From positions 1 to 64,000 of the forward strand of contig CAVWBP010000012.1 of assembly GCA_963753165.1 (NCBI GenBank): a stretch of DNA of 64,000 nt, in the 5' to 3' direction. The stretch is from JAKLQR01 sp963753165. Its GTDB lineage: Bacteria > Nitrospirota > Thermodesulfovibrionia > Thermodesulfovibrionales > SM23-35. Below are positions 58,022-64,000 of the stretch, in pieces (within the stretch, counting starts at the first letter, position 1; each line of letters begins with the position of its first letter). The position numbers were made by a program, and so were the translations under genes. The notes under the pieces were generated by a model. The model saw nothing but the letters and a program-made list of their open reading frames with translations. It made no database searches and was not told where the DNA came from.

Positions 58022-58231
58022 TTATTTCACCGGATCATATCCGCCGGGATGAAAGGGATGGCATCGCGAGATCCGCCTGAAAGTGAGCCAGGTTCCCTTG
58101 AAAGCACCGTACTTGCTTATTGCATCGACCGAATATTGCGAACAGGACGGGGTATATCTGCAACTCATGGGTAAGAGAGGAGAAATGCAGTACCTATATA
58201 GTTTGAGGAGTAATATCAGAAATTTTTTCAT
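58022..58231 (-). CDS. yidD: Membrane protein insertion efficiency factor YidD
   Basis: 69 residues. LLKLYRYCISPLLPMSCRYT followed by PSCSQYSVDAISKYG, GTWLTFRRISRCHPFHPGG and DPVK is the full YidD pattern with three Cys. It overlaps rnpA by 38 bases and ends 3 bases before yidC. Confidence 0.96.
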   Translation of the reverse strand: MKKFLILLLKLYRYCISPLLPMSCRYTPSCSQYSVDAISKYGAFKGTWLTFRRISRCHPFHPGGYDPVK

Positions 58232-58562
58232 TCAGCACCCGTTTTACAAATTTCTTCAATACGTGAACAAAATCATCAAAGGTTCCTTCTGCCGTATGCC
58301 GGGTTGCGATCAGCATAAAGTCAAAATGCACCGGAATATCAGCGAGAACCTTTCTCAATGCTTCCTTCAGGAGACGCCGTACCCGGTTTCTTGTAACTGC
58401 AATGCCGATCTTTTTGCCAACTGCAAGACCAATACGGTTGAACTCCAATCCGTTCAGCCTTGCATAAATGACTAGATATTTTGAAGAAAGGCTGGCTCCT
58501 TCACGAAAAACCGATTCAAAATCCCGTCTCCTGGCCAGCGAACGTAAAAGGTTCCTCTGCAT
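58194..58562 (-). CDS. rnpA: Ribonuclease P protein component
   Basis: 122 residues. RRDFESVFREGAS opens the fold, RIGLAVGKKIGIAVTRNRVR then RLLKEALR contains the RNR motif that binds the leader of pre-tRNA. Its ATG overlaps the rpmH stop by one base (TAATG), so translation is coupled. Confidence 0.96.
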   Translation of the reverse strand: MQRNLLRSLARRRDFESVFREGASLSSKYLVIYARLNGLEFNRIGLAVGKKIGIAVTRNRVRRLLKEALRKVLADIPVHFDFMLIATRHTAEGTFDDFVHVLKKFVKRVLNEKISDITPQTI

Positions 58563-58702
58563 TAAAGAGCCAGTCTTTTGCGACCTTTGGCCCTTCTCCT
58601 CTTGAGAATCTTACGCCCCCCAGGGGAACTCATTCGCTCCCGAAAGCCGTGAGTCTTCTTCCGTTTTTTATTGTGTGGTTGATATGTGGTATATGTTCCC
58701 AT
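58562..58702 (-). CDS. rpmH: 50S ribosomal protein L34
   Basis: 46 residues: MGTYTTYQPHNKKRKKTHGF then RERMSSPGGRKILKRRRAKG and RKRLAL. The TYQP, HGFRxRM and RRxKGRxRL elements are those of L34; the first residues (MGTY) replace the common MKRT. It heads the rpmH-rnpA-yidD-yidC-mnmE operon. dnaA, often upstream, is not here; queF is divergent. Confidence 0.95.
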   Translation of the reverse strand: MGTYTTYQPHNKKRKKTHGFRERMSSPGGRKILKRRRAKGRKRLAL

Positions 58703-58845
58703 AATTTAGAACATATATTATAGGTTCTTGCTGAAAATAAAGTCAAGGGAACGATGTTCATGGTATACTGTATATTCAAAGTTATACTCATTAACTAATT
58801 AATTCATGCAATACGGAAAAATGACAAAGGAGAAATGATTCTGCA

Positions 58846-59226
58846 ATGAAGTATGGTGAGAAAGCAGTCAGCAAGGCGGCGCTGGAACTCTGGAAGAACC
58901 CGACACCGGAAAGAGATTATGAGATTCGTATCGAATTCCCGGAGTTTACCTGTCTTTGCCCGCGTTCAGGGTATCCTGATTTTGCAACGATAAATGTTCG
59001 GTACGTCCCTGACAAGAAGATTGTGGAACTGAAGTCGCTGAAACTTTATCTCAATGCGTTCCGGAGTATTCCTGTCTCTCATGAAGAGGTGACGAATAAA
59101 ATTTATGCAGAGCTTGAGAAGAAATTAACGCCGCGTTTTCTTGAGGTAATCGGTGATTTCAATCCGCGCGGGAATGTAAAAACGGTTGTGAGGGTCTGCT
59201 CTGAATCAGAGAGAAAAGAGCAATAA
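58846..59226 (+). CDS. queF: NADPH-dependent preQ0 reductase QueF
   Basis: 126 residues, the short unimodular form. Cys38 and Asp45 in CLCPRSGYPDFATI are the catalytic pair; VELKSLKLYLNAFRSIPVSHEE provides the substrate Glu and the QueF signature. It reduces preQ0 to preQ1 for queuosine. AAAGGAG lies 12 bases upstream, with a 4-codon ORF (ATGATTCTGCAATGA, 58834-58848) ending on the ATG. No preQ1 riboswitch is recognisable in 58703-58845. Confidence 0.95.
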   Translation: MKYGEKAVSKAALELWKNPTPERDYEIRIEFPEFTCLCPRSGYPDFATINVRYVPDKKIVELKSLKLYLNAFRSIPVSHEEVTNKIYAELEKKLTPRFLEVIGDFNPRGNVKTVVRVCSESERKEQ

Positions 59227-59241
59227 GAAGCTTATGAGCCG

Positions 59242-59859
59242 TCATGCTGCTTTTGCCTTGTCAATAAACGACTTTATCTTCTGATGGTCTTTCTTCCCCT
59301 TCTCTGATTCTACCCCGCTGCTTACATCTACTCCATATGGTCTCACATGTCTTACTGCTTCGGAAATATTCTCAGGGGTCAGCCCTCCGGCAAGGATGAT
59401 CGGCCCGAACTGCTTCGCGTAGGTTGCGATATCCCAGTTGAAAATCTGACCGGTTCCCCCTAACACACCAGGGGAAAATGTATCGAGCAGGAATGCGGTG
59501 ACGCTGTCCCGGTAATGGACAAGCGGGTCAAGGCTGTCGAGTGATTTGACGCGTATCGCTTTTACTGCAGGCCGTGAAAAAAAGCATGCTTCAGGAGGTT
59601 CGCTGCCATGAAGTTGTACAACGTCAAGATGGGTTAAGGTGATTATTTCCTCGATCTTCCCGGGTTCCTCGTTCACAAAGACCCCGACAGTGGTAATGAA
59701 CGGAGGGAGTTTCCTGATAATGTCAGCCGCTTTTTGCGGGGATACGGCCCGGGGACTGTTTTGGTAAAAGACAAAGCCTAAGGCGTCAGCACCTGCCTCA
59801 ACCGCTGCAAACGCATCGTCAAAGTTAGTGAGACCGCATATCTTGACTCTGACCGGCAC
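59242..59859 (-). CDS. trpF: Phosphoribosylanthranilate isomerase
   Basis: 205 residues, TIM barrel. VKICGLTNFDDAFAAVEAGA has the catalytic Cys; GFVFYQNSPRAVS, DVVQLHGSEPPEACF, FLLDTFSPGVLGGTGQIFNW (with the general-acid Asp) and ILAGGLTPENI, GVDVSSGVES bind phosphate. It is 12 bases downstream of trpC. trpA, B, D and E are not in the window. Confidence 0.96.
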   Translation of the reverse strand: MPVRVKICGLTNFDDAFAAVEAGADALGFVFYQNSPRAVSPQKAADIIRKLPPFITTVGVFVNEEPGKIEEIITLTHLDVVQLHGSEPPEACFFSRPAVKAIRVKSLDSLDPLVHYRDSVTAFLLDTFSPGVLGGTGQIFNWDIATYAKQFGPIILAGGLTPENISEAVRHVRPYGVDVSSGVESEKGKKDHQKIKSFIDKAKAA

Positions 59860-59871
59860 AATATAATTGTA

Positions 59872-60660
59872 TCATACCTGACCCATGAGCTCATCAATCT
59901 TTTTCCCGATGTCATCCGCCGCCATAAATGACGTGCCTATGAGCAGAGCATCGATCCCTTCTTCGTCAAATCTCCGGACCTCTTCTCTGGTTTGAATGCC
60001 GCTCTCGCTTACCACAACCCTGCCGGACGGAATTTCTCTCTTCAGCTGAAGCGTCGTCATGGGATCAATACGCATGGTGTTCAAATTGCGGTTGTTAATG
60101 CCGATAATATCAGCTGGTATCGAAAGCGCAGTTTCGAGTTCCTGGAAATCATGCACTTCAAAGAGCACGGAAAGCCCGATCTCTTTTGCGAGATGAAGGA
60201 ACTCGGCAGCCTGGTTTTTGCCGAGAATCGCAGCGATCAGCAGGACCGCATCTGCACTATTTGCTCTCGCCTCATAAATCTGATATTCATCGAAGATAAA
60301 ATCTTTCCTCAGGACAGGTTTTGTGAGAAATTCTTTTACGTCAGGAATAAACGAAAGGCTTCCGCGGAAGAAATCCTCTTCGGTGAGCACCGAAACGGCA
60401 TGGACACTCTTTTCCTGATATACGCGGGCGATTGCGCGATGATCAAAGTCCTGCCTGATAATCCCCTTCGAGGGAGAGGCTTTTTTTATCTCGGCAATCA
60501 ACCGGATGTGTTCTCCGTGGGTACGCCTGATCGCCTGGCCGAAATTGACCGGGGGACAGGCGTCATGAATCATAGCTTTGAAATCTTTTAACGGTCTGGC
60601 AGCTTTTGCCTCCTTCACCCTCTGTTTCTTTTTCTCAACAATTTCCTGAAGAATTCCCAT
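59872..60660 (-). CDS. trpC: Indole-3-glycerol phosphate synthase
   Basis: 262 residues from ATG 60660 (MGILQEIVEKKKQRVKEAKA); an upstream ATG at 60708 adds 16 untypical residues. AEIKKASPSKGIIRQDFDH, VLRKDFIFDEYQIYEARANS, INNRNLNTM and VSESGI are the conserved strands with the catalytic Lys and Glu. It closes CdRP to indole-3-glycerol phosphate. Confidence 0.95.
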   Translation of the reverse strand: MGILQEIVEKKKQRVKEAKAARPLKDFKAMIHDACPPVNFGQAIRRTHGEHIRLIAEIKKASPSKGIIRQDFDHRAIARVYQEKSVHAVSVLTEEDFFRGSLSFIPDVKEFLTKPVLRKDFIFDEYQIYEARANSADAVLLIAAILGKNQAAEFLHLAKEIGLSVLFEVHDFQELETALSIPADIIGINNRNLNTMRIDPMTTLQLKREIPSGRVVVSESGIQTREEVRRFDEEGIDALLIGTSFMAADDIGKKIDELMGQV

Positions 60661-60728
60661 GACGGATTTTATATAAAGACACTCGTCTTTTGCAAATAAA
60701 TCAGGCATTTTTTGCTATAATCCTCAGC

Positions 60729-60895
60729 ATGATACAGAAGGGACATTATATCGTGTACGGCACAGGAGGAGTTGGAAGGTATATCATAGAGGGAATGATG
60801 AAGACAGAGCGGCCATTGGTTACCATAGATAAAGGCGGTAATCCTTACCGGCAATATTGAAGGCATCAGAGCAATCAAGGAAATTGCCGTATAAG
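60729..60895 (+). pseudogene. Remnant of a TrkA-N / RCK domain gene
   Basis: A 43-codon frame reads HYIVYGTGGVGRYIIEGMMK then TERPLVTIDKGG, the NAD-binding Rossmann start of TrkA-N domains of K+ channels, and stops at 60858. The related sequence VILTGNIEGIRAIKEIAV continues in the next frame to TAA at 60893-60895. There is no channel or C-terminal part. It is a short internally deleted relic just upstream of murJ. Confidence 0.6.
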
Positions 60896-60907
60896 GCGGC
60901 ATCCCCC

Positions 60908-62492
60908 ATGGATCGAGGAGACGAAAAAAAGAACATAACCAGGGCAGCCGGCCTCATGTCCGTAGCAACCCTGATCAGCCGTATACTCGGCTATATCAAG
61001 GATATGATACTTGCGGGATTTTTTGGCGCTACCGGGGTTGCAGACACTTTTTTTGTGGCATTCAGAATACCCAACCTGCTGAGAGAACTCTTTGCGGAAG
61101 GATCAATGTCTGCCGCTTTTATTCCCGTGCTTACAGAGCATCAGGCGAAACAGGGGGAACAGGAAGCGCGAAGACTCGTCAGAATAACCTTTACGTTTCT
61201 CCTGATAGTTGTCGGGGTCCTCTGCCTTGCAGGGGTTATTTTTTCGCCCGCGATTGTTTCTGTGATTGCCCCCGGATTTCTCTCAGATCCTGAAAAATTT
61301 TCACTTACGGTACTGCTTACAAGGATCATGTTTCCTTTCCTGCTCTTTATCAGTATCGCATCACTTGCAATGGGGGCGCTCAATATACGAAGGGTATTCT
61401 TTATCCCTTCGCTTGCGCCGGTGATGCTCAATATCTCTATAATCGGGGCGGTGCTCTTTATCGCACCCATGATGGAACAGCCGATTATTACCGTAGCAGC
61501 CGGGGTTGTGCTTGGCGGATTCATGCAATTTGCCTTTCAGCTGCCTTCGTTCTGGAAGAATGGATATTCCCTTCAGCCCGCATATGATTTCGGCCACGCG
61601 GGATTGAAAAAAATGGCACTCCTGATTATGCCGGCGACCATGGGTATGGCTGTCGCACAGATTAATATTTTTGTCAGCACCATACTTGCATCCTATCTCC
61701 CGGAGGGAAGTGTTACTTATCTCTATTATTCAATGCGGCTTATACAGTTTCCTGTCGGGATTTTCGGCGTTGCAATGGCAATGGCGGTTCTGCCTACTCT
61801 GTCGGAGCATGCGGTGAAAGGCAATTATCACGAGCTGAGAAATGATTTTTCTTTTGCATTGAGACTGCTCTTCTTTATCACCGTCCCGGCGATGGCGGGA
61901 TTGATCGCCCTGAGAGAGCCGATTGTGAACCTTCTGTTTCAGAGAGGCAGGTTTGATTATGCAGCCACAGTCGGGACTGCCCAGGCGCTTCTCTTTTATT
62001 CAATCGGAATATGGTCAATTGTTGGGGTGAGGACTGTCACCGCAAGCTTTTATTCGATGCAGGACACGAAAACACCGGTAAAGATCGCGGCAATATCAGT
62101 AGCGGTAAATGTACTTTTCAGCATTGCGCTCATGGGTCCTCTGAAGCATAGCGGACTCGCCCTTGCAAACTCGCTTGCTTCAGGCATCAATTTCGCCCTC
62201 TTGTTCTATTTTCTCAGGAAAAGAGCTTGCACGGGTAGACGGCAGGAGAATCGCGCGTTCCTTTCTGAAGACCGCCTTTGCATCACTGGTAACCGGGGTC
62301 GCAGGGGCTGCACTCCTGCACGGAGAATTATGGCGCAGCCAGGGCAGCGCCGGGTTGAAAATATTTTCTCTTGGAGGAACCATACTGTTTTGTGTGATTC
62401 TCTACACCGCGATAACCTATATAATAAAAAGTGAAGAATGCTCATATATGCTGGGAATAGTGAAACGGAAAGTCGGGAATAAGATTTCGTGA
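60908..62492 (+). CDS. murJ: Lipid II flippase MurJ, with one frame break near the 3' end
   Basis: About 527 residues when repaired. It starts best at ATG 60908 (MDRGDEKKNITRAAGLMSVA); ITRAAGLMSVATLISRILGY, GATGVADTFFVAFRIPNLLR and ELFAEGSMSAAFIPVLTE are conserved MurJ segments, with about 14 helices. At about 62219-62222 an extra A in an AAAA run shifts the frame; the proper continuation (LARVDGRRIARSFLKTAFAS, two final helices) is one frame over, to 62492. The unrepaired frame ends at 62434 with a non-membrane, Arg-rich tail. As MurJ is essential in many bacteria, a sequence error is the simplest reading. Confidence 0.9.
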
Positions 62493-62517
62493 CACAACAA
62501 CAGGAAAGAGGTAGACC

Positions 62518-63144
62518 ATGATTATTCAGGAATTTGTTGTCGGACCGCTGGAAAATAATTGTTACATTTTTGGAGACGAGAGCAGCCGGGAGGCCATTGT
62601 CATTGATCCGGGAGACGAGCCTGACAGGATTCTGGATTTTATTCAGGAAAAAGAGCTTGCGTTAAAATATATCGTATGCACCCATGCCCACTATGACCAT
62701 GTTGGCGCTGTCCCGGAGATAAAAGAGGCGATAGGCGCGGCGGAGATTGTAATCCATGAGAAAGACCTCGATATCTACACTCATATCGAAAAGCAGGGGA
62801 TGATGTGGGGAGTTGAACTCGACCCTTTGCCGTCTCCGGATATCCTCGTCAAAGAGGGGACCATACTTTCAATAGGAAATATGAAGTTCGAAGTTTTCCA
62901 TACGCCCGGCCATACACCGGGAGGGATATGTCTGTATGGAGAAGGTCTTCTGATAACCGGTGACACTCTTTTTGCCGGCTCGGTCGGCAGAACAGACCTG
63001 CACGGGGGAAATTTCCAGGAATTGAGAACGTCCTTTAACCGGCTTATGTCAATGCCTGACATGGTAAGGGTATTGCCGGGGCATGGTCCGGAATCAACGA
63101 TAGGCAGGGAAAAACGCGAAAACTTTTTTGCGCTGGAGGGTTAA
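62518..63144 (+). CDS. MBL-fold hydrolase, glyoxalase II-like
   Basis: 208 residues. THAHYDHVG is the H-x-H-x-D-H metal motif; PGHTPGG, ITGDTLFAGSVGRTDLHGG and LPGHGPESTIGREKREN supply the other ligands. This layout is that of short glyoxalase II-like hydrolases, lacking the C-terminal glutathione-binding domain, so the thioester substrate is open. GAGG lies before the ATG. It is the last gene before the rRNA operon. Confidence 0.9.
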   Translation: MIIQEFVVGPLENNCYIFGDESSREAIVIDPGDEPDRILDFIQEKELALKYIVCTHAHYDHVGAVPEIKEAIGAAEIVIHEKDLDIYTHIEKQGMMWGVELDPLPSPDILVKEGTILSIGNMKFEVFHTPGHTPGGICLYGEGLLITGDTLFAGSVGRTDLHGGNFQELRTSFNRLMSMPDMVRVLPGHGPESTIGREKRENFFALEG

Positions 63145-63623
63145 TTCGAAATACATGAACAGGACATTTTCGAAAATTTTCCCTGAAAAAGAGAGAAAGA
63201 GCTTTGTTTTCGAAAATAATTTGTATTTTTTTGACTTGTTCGGGTATAATCGCATGTATTTCTCTATTGACTATCTTTTAAAAAATGATATTCTATAAGT
63301 AAGGATGTACGGTAAAGGATTGATTATGGGCTAATTTACATCCAGGTAGTGAAGTGAAGATGTTTTGATAAAAGGGCTATACTACTTGGGTATAGCCTTC
63401 ATTTTTCTCTGCAACACCTTGGGGCTAAGGCGAGTTGAGGGGACACTAAATATCAAGGGAGCTGATGTAAAGATGGAGTGATGTACGCCCCAAAATCCTG
63501 AAAGGGAGAGGGGAAGCCTAAGCATCAGCCATGGCACCTTTGTATAAGAAAGCCTCGGAAGCGCAATCCCAAGGGTGCGGAGATGATCTTTGAAAACTAA
63601 AAAAAGTAGGCCCCGTGTAAGTA
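63145..63623 (+). promoter_or_regulatory. rrn promoter and leader region
   Basis: Two promoter-like pairs are seen: TTGTAT (63221-63226) with TATAAT (63245-63250), spacer 18; and TTGACT (63267-63272) with TATTCT (63289-63294), spacer 16. A hairpin-T element lies at 63373-63406. A boxA-like ATCTTTGAAAACT (about 63582-63594) precedes the 16S gene, as in antitermination leaders. The part between (63411-63580) is GC-richer and probably folds (AGCTGATG with CATCAGCC), perhaps as the RNase III processing stem; it encodes nothing I recognise. Confidence 0.65.
63373..63406 (+). terminator. Terminator-like hairpin inside the rrn leader
   Basis: GGCTATAC (63375-63382) pairs perfectly with GTATAGCC (63390-63397) across TACTTGG, then TTCATTTTT follows. 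It lies downstream of both candidate rrn promoters and about 220 bases before 16S. It could be an attenuator overcome by boxA-type antitermination, or it could end upstream transcripts if the real promoter is further right. Confidence 0.6.

Positions 63624-64000
<377 letters not shown>

Noticed and set aside
58703..58845. preQ1 riboswitch upstream of queF
   Set aside because: The short C-rich loop and A-rich tail of preQ1-I cannot be matched, and a plain ribosome site is present.

Overview
The window looks like a chromosomal piece of a Gram-negative, anaerobic or microaerophilic bacterium, most likely Nitrospirota (Thermodesulfovibrionia-like) or a related deep lineage. The taxonomic guess rests on overall protein character, a sigma-54-dependent pilin, a SufC/SufB-only Fe-S system, a PurH split into a cyclohydrolase-only protein, and the start of a 16S rRNA gene at the right edge. 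It is moderate in confidence; the rRNA and RpoB would settle it.

Layout. 0-7.3 kb is accessory DNA: a soluble histidine kinase, a remnant of a second kinase, a lipoprotein-like metallophosphoesterase with an Mrr-like N-terminus, a PerR-katG peroxide-stress pair with matching 17-bp operators, an attC-like hairpin and an integrase remnant. 7.3-21.2 kb (minus strand) is the core expression block: tRNA-Thr, Tyr, Gly, Thr, tuf, rpmG, tRNA-Trp, secE, nusG, rplK, rplA, rplJ, rplL, rpoB, rpoC, then a Mut7-C RNase-like gene and a FmdB-type zinc ribbon. rpoC carries one frame break. 21.3-28.3 kb holds rlmB, cysS, a HEAT protein, the operon purH(N)-purD-purE-DUF89, and radC.

28.4-41.1 kb (plus strand) is a type IV pilin and glycan island: GspG-like pseudopilin, sigma-54 promoter, leader ORF, PilA, a strong terminator, a second pilin, two related GT-C-like membrane proteins with TPR tails, a CDP-sugar dehydratase-like SDR, a methyltransferase, a polyisoprenyl-type glycosyltransferase, RfbF, a second SDR, a TMTC-like membrane-TPR protein and a third pilin. 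Many of these are broken by frameshifts, in two clusters around an intact four-gene core. The likely theme is making a deoxysugar and attaching it to pilin or another surface acceptor.

41.1-54.5 kb: speD, pgk, gap, DUF1015, sufCB, rho, a thioesterase, a secreted CARDB protein, a CbiM-type metal uptake operon flanked by direct repeats, a truncated sigma-54 transcription unit and a DUF4143 ATPase. 54.5-59.2 kb: tRNA-Leu, DUF6485, and the classic rpmH-rnpA-yidD-yidC-mnmE block, with queF divergent. 59.2-63.1 kb: trpC-trpF, a broken TrkA-N gene, murJ (one frame break) and an MBL hydrolase. 63.2-64.0 kb is an rrn leader with tandem promoters and a terminator-like hairpin, then the 5' end of 16S rRNA. 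That 16S gene has about 135 extra AT-rich bases in variable region V1, built from a repeat family also seen at the 3' end of radC; this is the most striking observation in the window.

No CRISPR array, complete insertion sequence or phage was found.
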